From Torreya grandis (lineage: Eukaryota > Streptophyta > Pinopsida > Cupressales > Taxaceae): a stretch of DNA of 64,000 nucleotides. Where the stretch lies: the NCBI GenBank assembly GCA_037957365.1, contig JARHVA010005354.1, forward strand, positions 62,001 through 126,000. Reading direction: 5' to 3'. The notes beneath the pieces are model-generated. The model saw only the letters and a list, made by a program, of their open reading frames with translations, was not told the origin of the DNA and did not search any database. Made by a program: the position numbers and the translations under genes. Positions 10,906-22,539 of this stretch are shown here, piece after piece; within the stretch, counting starts at the first letter, position 1; every line of letters starts with the position of its first letter.

Positions 10906-11614
10906 TGTTGGGGATCAACCAACAATAGATTACACTTATGAAAGCAATAAACGTGGAATTAAATCAGATAGATAAGTAACTAGAATCAGATAATAGCAAG
11001 AACAAGAGATACAAGAAACCACCCTAAAAACTTGTATTAAACTCTTTACAGAAGGAATACAATTGAAGAAACTTCTTTCTTCCACACCTCTCTTAGATGT
11101 ATAGATCTCTCACTAGATCTCTATCCCTCAAGAGCTCTCTCTCTCTCTCAAGAACAATCAACTCCAATAACCTGGATTGATTCAACTCTGTACTGTTCTT
11201 CAACATTCATTCACAATGAACTACTTCTACTACAATAAGCTAAGAAGATCTAATTCTACATATAGAATTAGGAGACTTGAGCATGCACTTACAACCAATA
11301 GTTAAGCCTCCTGAACAAGGGCTCTAAAAATAATCTTACTAATAATAGAGACGTGAACTTAAGACCACAACTTAAACTCATCATGCAAACACTCGGTTCT
11401 GTCCTCGGAAATAGCATTCTGGACGCACAGGTAACCGACGCCGGTTCCTGCCTACTTGCCTGTGACCGACATCGGCTGATCCACTGCCGATGCCAGCGTC
11501 TCTTCAATTGAACCTGACAGACGTCGGTCACTCTTGACCAATGCCGGTGACTGTGTAGACCTGAAACTGTCAAATGCGCTCATATGTGAAGCTTTTAGGC
11601 TCCACACCTTAACA
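10906..11614 (-). repeat. Right (5') LTR of copia A
   Basis: Collinear with 5953-6659 (about 49 differences). Five or so ACCGACGCCGGT-like palindromes lie between 11432 and 11560 and are better preserved here than in the left LTR. The LTR would carry the element's promoter, but I did not fix a TATA box with confidence. Confidence 0.95.
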
Positions 11615-11619
11615 AATTT

Positions 11620-12277
11620 TTACCTTTAGACCTCAGCAACCCTATAATTAAATCCATGGAAACCTCCTCTTACCTCTAGATAGGGATGGATAATGGTTTC
11701 AAAACACCTGGTGTTTTAATTTTATCTCCTTTGTTTTAATGACAAACCATTAATTCTACCATAAATTTTTGTATATCCCCCTTGATTCCTTCCCAAAATA
11801 AATATTTCTTTATTTTATGATATTTATTCAAAAATATTAAGTGCCCCCCTTATTAGAGACACATGAAGATCCTAAATGATTTTGTGTTTTCCCTTTCATA
11901 GGTATAATATATATTTATAACATAATGTGTTCCCTTTCTACTAAATTTTTTTAGAAATACCCAAGCTATGCTAAAGATTTTGAATCAATACCCATGTACC
12001 CTTTTCAAACTCTCATTATAATCTTTCTTCTTCTAACCAAATTGCTTGTCAAATAGTCATTGTGAATAAAAATGCCTCATTTGATTCATCCCTCATAGAA
12101 ATTACATCAGCCACCACATTTTCTCTCCCTTTATTATCGACTATTTCAAAGTAATATCCCAACATTTTAGTCACCCATGTTTATTTTTATTCTGATGATA
12201 ATCATTATTTCAAAAAATTATTTTATACTATCATGATCAGTCTGTACCTAAAAGTTTTTACCCATTAGATAAGGTCT
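11620..12277 (-). pseudogene. Integrase N-terminal part (chromovirus), cut by copia A
   Basis: Minus-strand reading near 11620-11790 gives a KTPGVLKPLSIP motif and then EEVSMDLIIGL, which holds the first catalytic Asp of a Ty3/gypsy integrase. The frame runs straight into the copia A boundary after LRSKGKN and resumes at 5947 with VIMVV. Upstream bases (11800-12277) are very degenerate integrase zinc-finger or linker sequence. Stops interrupt it. Confidence 0.75.
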
Positions 12278-12520
12278 TCATTGCTTAACTTTATAAATTA
12301 TATCCATCATCTCTTTCTCATAGATTAGATTGAGATTGTGTTTTTCCTTGAGTTGACAACTCTTGAAGGCAATAGGTCTTCCTTCTTGCATGAGTACTAA
12401 CCCTATGCCATATCTAGATGTATCACATCTAACAATAAACATTTTGGAAAAAATAGGGGTTTCTAAAACTAGAGTGGTGCACATATCCTATTTTAAATTC
12501 TCAAATGCCTTGGTAGTTGT
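12278..12520 (-). pseudogene. RNase H domain (chromovirus)
   Basis: Contains FIVRCDTSRYGIGLVLMQEGRPIAF and a KHNLNLIYEKEMMDII stretch, matching the start of a Ty3/gypsy RNase H (D.S..G.G.VL.Q..RPIAF, then YEKE). Catalytic Asp and Glu positions are visible. It is broken on both sides by stops. Confidence 0.85.
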
Positions 12521-12526
12521 TTTAGT

Positions 12527-13330
12527 TTAATGGAAAGAATATTTGTTCAACAAGGTTGTGAGTTGAGTTTTTATGCTACCATAATTTTTTACAAATATGC
12601 GATAGTAACATGTTGGTCCCAAAAATACTGAAAGGTTCTTGAGGGTCTTTGGTACTTGCCACTCCAACATATATTTGATCTTCTTAGGGTAGACTTTGAT
12701 TCCATGTGAAATAATATGACCTAATTGCTCCACCTCATGGACTCCAGAATCACATTTGTAAGGTTTGGCATAAATTTTATATTGTTTTAGAATTAACATT
12801 ACTTATTTCACATGATTTAAATTTTCTTCCAAAGTTTTGTTGTATATTAGGATGCCATCAAAAAATTCCAACACAAACATACTTAAAAATAGTATTCATC
12901 AAACTCTGAAATGTATATGGTGCATTTGTGAGACCAAAAGGCATGACCATAAATTCGTAATGGTCATCATGAGTCCTGAAAGTTGTTTTTAGAATATCCA
13001 CATCTCTAATCCAAATTCTATGATATCCAAAATGAATACCCAATTTGGTAAAATAAACAACATGTAATTCATCTAAAAAATCATCAATTAGTGAAATACA
13101 AAACTTATCTTTAATGGTGTACTTGTTGAGTTCTTTGTATTTGAGTAACAACCTCCAAGTGTCATCCTTCTTCCACACCATGATCACTAGGGATGAATAT
13201 TAACTTTGGCTATGTCAAATAATACCTACCTCTAACATCTCATGTACCATCTTTTCAATTTCACCTTTTTGGGCATATTTATACATGTATAGCTTGATGT
13301 TCAGTGGAGTACTACCTAGAATTAGTCTTA
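12527..13330 (-). pseudogene. Reverse transcriptase (chromovirus)
   Basis: Two open pieces in different frames. The first (12858-13187) has VWKKDDTWRLLLKYKELNKYTIKDKF, then TTFRTHDDHYEFMVMPFGLTNAPYTFQ, the classic gypsy RT core. Its active-site box reads FFDGILIY after a frameshift, so the second catalytic Asp is lost. The second piece (12527-12799) has KPYKCDSGVHEVEQLGHIIS and CYYRIFVKNYG, the thumb and connection region. The piece just upstream (13190-13330) still reads PLNIKLYMYKYAQKGEIEKMV-like sequence. Confidence 0.88.
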
Positions 13331-13725
13331 TGGCATGGCCATACTCTCTGCTTGGTGGTAGTCCCTTTGGCATTGCACCAAAAAATATTGGGTGGTCATC
13401 AAGATCATTTGTAAATCAGGATGTCTAAACACATTTTTTGGTTGAACTTTGATGGAAACTAATCATGCTACAAATCCTTTAGCTCATTTTTTAAGAATCT
13501 TCATCATCTGATGTGAACTAACCAATTGGAGAGACTTTGCCTATATTCATTGTAGTTCAAATTTTTTACATTTAGAATAAAAGCACATATAATAACTATT
13601 GTAAATTCATTTCTATTGTTCCCAAATTCATAAGCCATTATACACCCAAAATAATGTCAGCCCCACCCATGGGAATAAAAAACATAAGAGAATTAAGAAA
13701 GTAGTCCCCCATGGAAATCTTAATA

Positions 13726-14052
13726 CTATGACATTCTAAAAAATAGTTGATTGTGCCACCATTTGCAATCATGACTTGAAATTATGGAAATAGATAAATA
13801 AAATAGATTAAATATAGTAGCCAACTTAATATTGATAAAATTATGTGTAATTCTTGAGTCAATCAACACTATCACCTTTTGTGTCTTGAGGAAGCCCACC
13901 ACCTTAAGAGTTTGAGGAGTATTAATACATGATAGGGCACGATATGATATAGTAGGGTGAGAATATTCATATTCCTTTTTTGACTCTTTTATACCCTCAC
14001 CAGAGGCCTCATCATATTCTTCATCTTCATTGGCTCTCTCAATGTATAACAA
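13726..14052 (-). pseudogene. Aspartic protease (chromovirus)
   Basis: Contains PTISYRALSCINTPQTLKV and then VIVLIDSRITHNFI, corresponding to the gypsy protease motif DSG.THNFI; the Gly is replaced by Arg, so the active-site loop is damaged. It follows a zinc knuckle (CYRCDNKWRKGHKC at about 14063-14105) in the expected gag-protease order. An acidic linker rich in Glu separates the two. Confidence 0.82.
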
Positions 14053-15018
14053 CTTATTTTTGGCACATTTGTGTCCTTTTCTCCACTTGTTGTCACAGCG
14101 ATAACATAACCCTTTGGAAGCTTCTCTTCAATTTGTTTAGGGGTCAATCTTGTAGGTTGTATAAATGATGCTGATATGAAATTTCATTCATGGCCGTGAG
14201 TGAAGTCATTTTTTTTACCAAATATTTTTCCTTTGTCTAGCGTGTGAATGGTATGGCTTCAAAAATGGATGTAAGATTAAACATGTGAACCTCAAGTTGG
14301 ATGATATCCTTGAGCCACCCAAGAATAGGTCAGTCATGTTGTTCTCTTTAATGTCATCCACATGTAAGGATAGATTTGAGAACTAATTAATATAATCCTT
14401 AACAATACATATTTGTCACAACTTTTCTAATTAACTAAAGTATTTTTCTGAGACATTATTGTAATAGTGCATTTGTAACTCCTCAATAAATACCAATCAG
14501 ATAACATAAGCACCCTTATTTTTATTTTAAGCACACAACCACCTATGCCAAATAAACTTATCATGGTCTAGATATAGATATTTCATGATCACCTTTTTTT
14601 CACATGGGTTTTGATGTAGATCAAATAATTTTTTGTTTGATTGATCCCAGTGAGTGGATCCTTACTATCAAACTTGTGTAGTTCCACTTTCGGCAACATG
14701 TGTTTTGAACCATTATTGGAGTTGTGATTTTTTATATTGAGAAAACTTGATTGGAGTAGTGAAGGATTATTTTATGGAAGATGAGCCAAATAATGATCAA
14801 CTAAACAATCATAGTTGATAATTGATTCTTCATATAATCCATGTCCCTTTTTACTACATCAAGATCATCCTTATTTACCATGTTTTTTATATCTACTGAA
14901 TTTGTTAAACCATCTAAAAAATTGATGGATCTGAAGTTTCATACTCCATGTCATCCTTGTGAGCATTTTTTGGATTGTCTTCACCTTTCCCACATCTGTG
15001 AGTGTTAGGACTAGCCAT
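14053..15018 (-). pseudogene. Gag (chromovirus), degenerate
   Basis: The only firm landmark is the C-terminal knuckle CYRCDNKWRKGHKC. A plausible start codon lies at 15018-15016 (MASPNTHRCGKGE). Between them many stops and shifts leave only scraps such as hydrophobic and Trp-containing capsid-like pieces. The extent is inferred from element architecture. Confidence 0.55.
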
Positions 15019-15288
15019 GCACAAACCTTAAGATGTAGGGTTTTGGGCCTAAAAAAAGTATACCATCAGATTATATAATTATGATCATCTCACCAATATG
15101 AATCAAATGACTGCTAATTTACATGAGTGAAAAAAAATATAGATTTTTTTTTAAAAATACTCTAAACAATACTATAATGGAAAAAATAATCTTCTTGGAT
15201 CGTAAGTTGTGTTTTTTCAATCCTTAAACTCCCCTGATTGCTAAAACACCATATCTAAAAAGTAATTCCACAAAAACTTACCCAAATT

Positions 15289-15303
15289 GATGTTATAATA
15301 CCA
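15289..15303 (-). other. Primer-binding site of the chromovirus
   Basis: Minus strand reads TGGTATTATAACATC, a decayed form of the initiator Met tRNA site, two bases inside the right LTR. The plus-strand LTR of the same family at 39164 has the better preserved TGGTATTAGAGCC. Confidence 0.7.
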
Positions 15304-15305
15304 CT

Positions 15306-15650
15306 TGTTATGAAATTATTTAAATGTTTTAAAATAATGGAATATGTATCACATAATTAAAAGCATAATAATCAGATCCATAAAAAATTACAAAATAGCA
15401 TAGTAATTGATAATTAGACTTAGTCACTTCTAAGGGGTAACCTCTACAATAATGTAGTAAGAAAAAAATAAGCAATATCATGATAAAATAATAATGAATA
15501 CCTCTTATATATACTCTACTTAGCCATGGTTATTCCATAGGCAAACCATACTAAGAACATAGAGAAATACAATAAGATAATATGAAAGGTATGTAAGCCA
15601 CAAGTCAATCACACATATTCCTAGATGCACTATAGATTAAGGGCATAACA
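15306..15650 (-). repeat. Right (5') LTR of the chromovirus
   Basis: 345 bp with TG at the left and CA at the right terminus. It contains a minus-strand TATA box (TATATAAG, plus coordinates about 15504-15514). It aligns with 4532-4935 and, in opposite orientation, with 39164-39489. Confidence 0.85.
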
Positions 15651-16458
15651 TGTTATAAATTTGAATTCATTTAATGGCCTACTTTTAGAATAGCTTACTT
15701 CAAGTTAATTAGGCTATTCCCCCTATCTCTTTCCAAAAAGGATTAAACAGATGGACATGTTGAATGGCACAATGCATAAATAGAAGTCCAAGATATTATA
15801 ATAGTAAGAAACTCCATTAAACACATAGGAATACAATTTTTAGTGACATTATGTAATGGAGTTGTTTCTCCTCACTTTTTGATTTGAACATATGGAATGT
15901 CTTGTTTTTCTACATATCATTGCAAAGAAAATCCAAGGGAGTTATGAAGTTTTATTAATGGTAAAATCTTGGGGAAAATGTGGAAGTGCACATAAGACAA
16001 ATTATTTGATTAAATATTATAATAAAATGGGATGAAATATTATAATAGAATGTTTTTGTGTGAAAAGAGATGATTAAAGGATGTGCATATAATTTTTTTG
16101 ACAAAGTATTTTAATTTTTTCAAGGATTTATCTCAAAAAGATGGGATTTCATAAAGCTATTTTGGAAGTATTGGAAAAAAGATAGAGACCTATCCGAAAA
16201 AATTAAAAGCATGTGAAAATATGATAGAATCTAAAAAATTCCTTGATAGAAAACCATTTTAGAGGGTAAGAAAATCTAGCCCCACTTCAATAAGAGAGAA
16301 TTTTAGTTTGGCCCACAAACTATGACAATATATACTTGAAAGAGGTAAAAACAAATTAGTGGATGCTCACAAGATTGAATTATCTTCTTATAAATTACCC
16401 TAATTGTTGTTTCCAAAATACACAGGTAATCAATAATGAACTTGTATGTCATAGGATG
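15651..16458. other. Unassigned AT-rich spacer between two elements
   Basis: About 0.8 kb between the chromovirus right LTR and the Tat-type 5' LTR. No frame, repeat partner or RNA gene is recognisable. It may be older insertion-site DNA. Confidence 0.5.
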
Positions 16459-19075
16459 TGTTGACCAAATTTGGTCTACATGCCAAGAATGTACCTAGTC
16501 CAAGAGTCCAATTGAAGGAACATGATCCTGATTGAAGAATGACCCAATGTCACAAGGAGCAAATAGACCTCAAGTGGAGATCATATAGCTTTTAAAAATA
16601 TTTTGAAACATTTTAAGCAAGCTTAAAGTGTGATCTGATTGATCATCAAGGGATAGGTCTGAAATTATAGTTGAAGGGTCTAAGTAGTTTTCATGGTGTC
16701 CAAGAACATAAACTAGGTTGTACAAGCTTTAAAAGATCATCAGAGCCTTGATACATTGAACAAAAGATGGATTATGAAAATTTTATGAGCCAAAACATCA
16801 CCAAGATGACATATGGGAGAAAATGGACCAATCCACTTGTGTAATTTTTATCTTTGCTCATAAAGCCTCGCATGACTAGCAAATCAAGCACAACTATAGC
16901 TCTACATACCAATAAAATATCCTTCAAGTTTCAGGTCCATGCAAGCTTCCTAGCTTAGGTTATAGAGTTTCAAATTTGGTCATGTAAAGTAATATGGTCG
17001 CACTAGTGTCAAATTTAGGCCTTGATAAAAATCCATTGAGATTTAAATGATCAAATGGGATACATTCACATAGACATCATGCAAAGACATATAGACTAGA
17101 TTTTTTGAGCATTTTTATCTTTATTTAGATAGCTCACATGACTAGTGGATCAAGTGGGTAGAATCCTTTTGACATCAAGAACATCTCTAGCAAATTAGGT
17201 CCCTCCATGATTCTTTTATTTCAAGATATAAATTTCCAAACTGATTCAAATAATGGGAGATGTTCGCACGAGATTCAAATTAAAGCTCAAGAAAAAAATC
17301 CATTTGAGCTTAAATTTGATGGTTTGTGGAATGTCAAATATGTCCACAGGGACATCAAATGACGTTTGTATGAACATAAAATTTAAACACCATAAAGTAG
17401 CCGTTGGGGTTTCAAATAGGTCTAAGATCAATGGCTCACATTTAATCATACACCTTGATCCAATAGAGCAAGATGGCCTGACAGTATCAGTGGGTCCCTT
17501 GAAGATCAATGGAGTGCATGTAATCATACATCAATATTGATGGAGTGAGATAAGTCAAAAAGGGTTAAAGGATCTTGATGATGAATACAAAGAGGACAAG
17601 TGTTAAAAGTTAGTGGGTCCTGGTAGAAGATCAAAGACTCACGTGCATTCGTATATCCAGATCTAATGATGTGAGTAGAGTCAATAATTCAGCATATATG
17701 TAGGACTAATAAGCATAAAGATAATTGGGCATAATGTAAATGGTCTAATTTATAAATTGATAGCCAATAAACAAATTCAAGCCTAGGACATTCCAATGAA
17801 AGTTGATAAGGAATTTTAGACCTAGGCAAAGCAAATGTCAGGGAACCAAGCTCAAAGGCAACCCAAGGTCGAACCAAGGATCACAGTTCAGGGACAAAGC
17901 ATTATCAACAAAGCTCCATGTAGGTAAAATAGGTATTTTATGCCTAATATAGAGGATGAAGATAGACCAGTGATTGTGAATCAAAGTCAAAATAATTTGT
18001 AAGTTTTTTATGAATATCATGACTATGTGAAAACTAATGATTTGAGATTGGTTTTCTATCTATAAAATAGACCCAGGTTTGAGTTGGAACTAATACAGAT
18101 GTAAATATGATCATGGATAAGCATCTTACTTATCAGTAGGGTCATTTTTTAAATAAGTAGGTATATTGGCCACCCAAAGCAGATGTGGCATAATTATACC
18201 AACTCCAAGACGTAGTCCTCATCAACGAATCATTAGATAATGACCTAGAGTTCCAACAAGGATACCTAGTGGATGAATAAAGATCAATGAAGCATTCATT
18301 TTTTTTATAGGACCTTATTTTTTGATAAGACCATGACACAGCATCCTCGATAATGCTAATCCATCAAGAGCAATTGGGCCTCATTCAATGTTTTCTATTA
18401 GCTCAATTTTCTCTCTCTCCTTTTCTTTTCTATAAATAAAGCTTCCAAGCCTTAATATTGGATCATTCTTTTTGGTATGACCAAAATCTATTAAAATTTG
18501 TACCGTAACACCTTTTGAAGCAATAATTATTAAATTCCTTCATTTTCTAAGTTGGATTGAAGTGAGTTCCATGAATTTATGTACTGTGGTTAAGTGAATA
18601 TATGTTCCTTTCTTATGTTTGAGTTTTTCTCACCTTCAATAAGTGCTTAGTAGTTCTCATAGGTCATTATAAGTGTAATTTACATTTTATTGTCTAGTTT
18701 GAAATTAGATATTTACCCTCTCTTGCTAATTTGATAACTAATTAATGCCTTATTCTAAAATATTTATGTGAGATTGATATTCCTTGGTTTTGAAAGTATC
18801 TCATAATGTGTATTATGTGAGTTTGAGTGATCAAATCATTGGTGTATCACCTCTTTTACATGTTTTATGAGTTATTATCAAAATATCTCTCCCTTTTCCA
18901 AGCAAGTGCTAATTTAATTTTAGTCTAGGTGATAGATCCAGAAGGAATTCAACCTTCTCTGGAGGTCTAATCCATTATTAAGATACCCATGGCCTAGGAT
19001 CAGTCCTATATTGGACTAGATTTGAGTAAAAAACTTAAACAATCTTCTACTCAACTAGGGTGTAAATCTAGAACA
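16459..19075 (+). repeat. 5' LTR of the Tat-type element
   Basis: Starts TGTTGACCAAATTTGG and ends at GAACA. It holds a TATA box (TATAAATAAA, 18431-18440) after a CT-rich stretch, so transcription would start shortly after. Internal structure is itself repetitive: a segment from about 16840 recurs from about 17106 (unit about 265 bp), and an AAGATCAATGG-type unit recurs three times between 17420 and 17690. Both features are shared with the 3' LTR. Confidence 0.9.
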
Positions 19076-19082
19076 CTATCAG

Positions 19083-19100
19083 TTTTGGCACACCCGATGG
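19083..19100 (+). other. Possible primer-binding site of the Tat-type element
   Basis: TTTTGGCACACCCGATGG lies about eight bases after the LTR end, the place and style (TTTGGC...) of primer sites in Tat and Athila elements. It is decayed, so the priming tRNA cannot be named. Confidence 0.5.
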
Positions 19101-19559
19101 TACTATCTTCTTTGGCATAATTGAAGTTTTAAGATTGAGAAGAAGAAATTGAAAAAAGATGAGACATCTACCATCATCAAAAGTTAAAAATCCTTCAAGT
19201 TGAAAAGTTTATAGCATCTTCCAGACAATGTTTTCATGTCAAAGGTTACAACAAGATCATCAAGTAAAGGTACTCCTTTTGAACATATTGAATTACCTTA
19301 TACTTATAAAAATCAAGATTCAACAATACAAAACCTTATCCTCAAAAGAAGCATTCATCCCCTAGTCATTCTATTGTTTTAGTCCATTCTATTCTCCCCA
19401 TAAACCAAATCATTTTTGCCTAAATGGTTATTAGGAATCAAGTGTTTGTCCCATTTAATAGGGGTAGTTCCATGAATTTAGTCTAATATGATGATATCCC
19501 TATGTCTGCTCTAAAAAGTATCCTTTTTTTCTCAAGAGAATAGGATAAAACTATTGCTA

Positions 19560-20600
19560 TTGAGCATATCCAAGATGTTGCCAATCTATGTTTTGTTCAT
19601 AATGATACTCAAGATAATATGGCTATCATATTTTTTGTTGCCTCCTTTAAAGGAACAACATTACAATGGTATAGGAACCTCCCTTTAACCTCCATTGCTA
19701 CTTGGGATGATTTAGGTGTAGCTTTAGTTAGGCAATTTGAAGACAATTTTGATCATCTATCTTTGGTTGAACAAATAACTACCATACAAAGGTACCCCCA
19801 TGAGTTTATGTCTAATTTTAACCTCAAATTTCAAAAGGAATGGACTAGAATCTCTACATTGGTTAGACCATCTAGAGTATGCATTTTTGTACTATCTTAA
19901 GGCCCTTAATTTTGATATAAGTGTCATGATATAGTCTATAGGTGGTAATACCTTGCCAAATGCCTATGAAATTGATATAAGGGTAGAAAATAACTTAATA
20001 CAAGCTGGTAAACTTGCTCTAAGGCCTCTAATGCCCATATTCCTAGAATTGCAACCTATTCCTCCTCCTCAAGTTCCCTAGATTCCATGTATATCTCTTA
20101 TTGCATCTCCAAAAGTCTAAGTTGTAGACCCTCCTAATCAATCTAGTGAGATTGGTGACCTAAAAAGCATGTTACAAGATTTTGGAAATGAGATTGTTCA
20201 ACATAAGAGATAAAAGTACCAAAGTAGACCTTATCAGTAGTAAAACTAGAATACTTATCAGTCCTTCAATAACTAATTATCCCCTTATCAAGGTTTCAAG
20301 GACAATAGGCAACCTTATCAAAATCAAGGAGCCATAACCCAAACTAAGCCATATGCAACCCTTGATTCCAAAGTACCTTCCAATTCAAAATTTATTATTC
20401 TTCAAAATAATTTGATGCAAGATCTAGGTTGGCAGCCTTCCAATCCAAATGACACTCAAATTCAAGCCTTTGTATCACAAGATATTACTATGCCACAAAT
20501 GACACAAGAAGAGTTATCTCTTCAAGGTGGTCAATATCAACACATGAATATGGAATTCTAAGGATAATCTCAACAAATTCTAGGGTAATCTGATGTTATT
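19560..20600 (+). pseudogene. Gag of the Tat-type element
   Basis: The clearest part (19619-19900) reads FFVASFKGTTLQWYRNLPLTSIATWDDL, then FEDNFDHLSLVEQITTIQRYPHEFMSNFNLKFQKEWTRI, a retrotransposon gag capsid signature (LKGAA..WY..LP..SI..W). After a stop, the downstream frame continues with residues fitting LPNAYEIDIR and a proline-rich tail (PLMPIF, PIPPPQVP). No intact zinc knuckle is seen. Stops are frequent. Confidence 0.85.
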
Positions 20601-21139
20601 AATGTTAATTGGAATTGGATGATCATATTGAATTCAACCAAGTTGGTGAAACTAGCAACACAAATGGTCAAGTGGTAGCTCTAACTAGAGATAAAAGAAG
20701 AGCAATTGAGGAAGCTCAAAATGTGAGAAATACTTCTATTGTTCCTAATTTTGTTTCTAAAAGTGTTAAAGATCGAGTTGTTTTTCCTATAGTATAGAAG
20801 ATTTAGAATACAGAGACAGTGAAGATTTCCCAAATGCCTCTAACTAGAGAACAACCAGTGGCTCAAAAGTTGTAGCCAAAGGTCAGTGGAACCTCATTCA
20901 ACATAATAGATCAAATGAATAAATCAACTGTTATAATTATCATGTGGGATTTCCTTGTCATTTCAAGGCAAAAGGACATGCTTATTCAAGAGCTTTCATA
21001 TCTTAAGGTATCTAAAGAACAATTGAGAAACAAAGAGTTGTCTTAGCCAATTTAAACCAACAAATCAAGTAACCTGATCAGCAAATACATAATATGATAA
21101 AGGTAGACAAATCCAATGTTAAATCAAACAAACCCCCCC

Positions 21140-21640
21140 CCCTTTTATCTCTCTTTGATAGTTGGTGACTATTTAGTCCATAATTATATGGTAGATATTG
21201 GAGCTAACAACATTGTCATGCCCAAATAAATTATAGACAAGCTTGGTCTTATCTATGAGCCAATTACCAAAGGAGTATTGTAATTATATGGGTCACCAAC
21301 AAAGATAGTAGGCATAATAAAAGATCTAAAAATGACATTACATGCTTGCCCCAGTGTTATTATTTAGCAAGATGTAGTTGTAGTGGACTTGTTTCCCTAA
21401 TTTTCCATGTGTCTATCAAGAGACTTTACTTCAAAGATTGGAGGATATTTGTCATCTGATTGGACCTATTTATTGTTCAAGACCAAGTATGGTACTAAGA
21501 TAACAATATGTTCTAAACCTATTACAATATTTCATTTGGAGCCATATATGCCAAGTATGGTGAACACTAATTGTGTTATCTCAGATAAGGTACTAGAAAA
21601 TAATGAGGTGGAAAATCACCTGTAGATGGAGTCCCAAAAA
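21140..21640 (+). pseudogene. Aspartic protease of the Tat-type element
   Basis: YMVDIGANNIVMPK is the active-site motif (D-x-G-A, then N..MP). A GLIYEPITKGV and SPTKIVGIIKDL stretch follows, and then an insert with CLSRDFTSKIGGYLSSDW. Stops at several codons make it nonfunctional. Position between gag and the RNase H-like domain is as expected. Confidence 0.75.
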
Positions 21641-21753
21641 AAATTCTTGATGAATGGGCCTCTAATTTGCATGGACATTGTCCCTAAAAGTTAATTAAAT
21701 AAGAGGGACTTGGTTTCTATTGTCTTCATGAAAATGATGCACCAATTTAAACA

Positions 21754-22330
21754 TTGATGAAAGATGATCAGTCTAGTGATGGACTATGGAAACTATATTT
21801 TGATGGATCCAGGAACAAACATGGTACTATATCTAGAATGATGTTAATTTATACATCTAATCAAAGGTATTTCTCTTCTCTCAAGTTTTATTTTGGTTTT
21901 TCCAATAATGTTATTGAATATGAAGCACTTGTGCATGGTTTGCAATGGGAAAGAAAAATGAAGGTCAATTCTTTATAATTTTTTAGAGATAGTAAACTGG
22001 TACTTCACCAAGTAAAGGGACTTAATATTTACAAAAACCCACTACTTAGGTCCTCTAAGCATATATTATGGGACCTAGTTTAAGACTTTCAAGATTTCAA
22101 TATTCAAGCCATATAAAAAAATAAGAACAAGTATGCAGATAGGTTGGTTGCCATTAGATCACAATTTTGTATCCCAAATGACATAAAAAATGAAAAAGTT
22201 CAATCACACATCAAGGTAGTTGTGAGACTTTCTATCCTAGACAACCATGAAAATTGGCAAGTATTTGAAGATGATAGTTAGATTGTTAGATTATTACAAG
22301 AGGAAGTTGAGTTCTCCTCAAATAACCAAG
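21754..22330 (+). pseudogene. Extra RNase H-like domain upstream of RT
   Basis: Reads GLWKLYFDGSRNKHGT, then NNVIEYEALVHGLQ and, past a stop, FRDSKLVLHQVKG, matching the DGS...G, N..EYEAL..GL and DS.L...QV.G motifs of RNase H. Downstream come KYADRLVAIRSQF and LSILDNHENWQVFEDD, a linker typical of Tat-type polyproteins. Dual RNase H domains are known in the Tat lineage. Placement upstream of the RT makes this copy worth comparing with described arrangements. Stops at two positions show decay. Confidence 0.82.
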
Positions 22331-22539
22331 ACAAGAATTTGTAATAGTATGGTGACCAGATTGTGTAATTGAAGATAAATAAGTTGCCTAAAGGGTTGGT
22401 CACCCTTGAAAATAAATTTAGTAGAGATTATTAATTGAGAAAAGAAAAGTTTTCTTTATCAACCAAGGAAGAACATTATACAAATGTGGAGATTGTCATT
22501 GGCAAGAATTTAAAGCTGGGCAAAGTTTGCACATCTTCA

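Larger units (their letters stand above)
5953..11614 (-). mobile_element. Copia A: full-length Ty1/copia element, Tork/Tnt1-like, minus strand
   Basis: A complete 5662-bp element with a 707-bp left LTR and a 709-bp right LTR, a tRNA-iMet-type primer site, a polypurine tract, and gag, protease, integrase, reverse transcriptase and RNase H in copia order. Flanking bases are CATTT on the left and AATTT on the right, a 5-bp target duplication with one mismatch. It sits inside the chromovirus integrase, whose reading continues on both sides. The LTRs differ at about 49 positions, mostly transitions, so identity is roughly 93%. The whole polyprotein lies in a single frame (10790 down to 6732) with nine premature stops and no frameshift. 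The gag sequence resembles Tnt1-type elements (clade is inference). Confidence 0.95.
4532..15650 (-). mobile_element. Ty3/gypsy chromovirus, minus strand, interrupted by copia A
   Basis: Two related LTRs (4532-4935 and 15306-15650) bracket a minus-strand gag, protease, reverse transcriptase, RNase H, integrase and chromodomain, in the order expected for a Ty3/gypsy chromovirus. A primer-binding site lies inside the right LTR and a polypurine tract inside the left one. The complete copia A element sits inside the integrase; without it the host element would be about 5.45 kb. All coding parts are broken by stops and frameshifts, so the copy is dead. I could not find a matching target-site duplication outside the LTRs. 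Confidence 0.9.
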
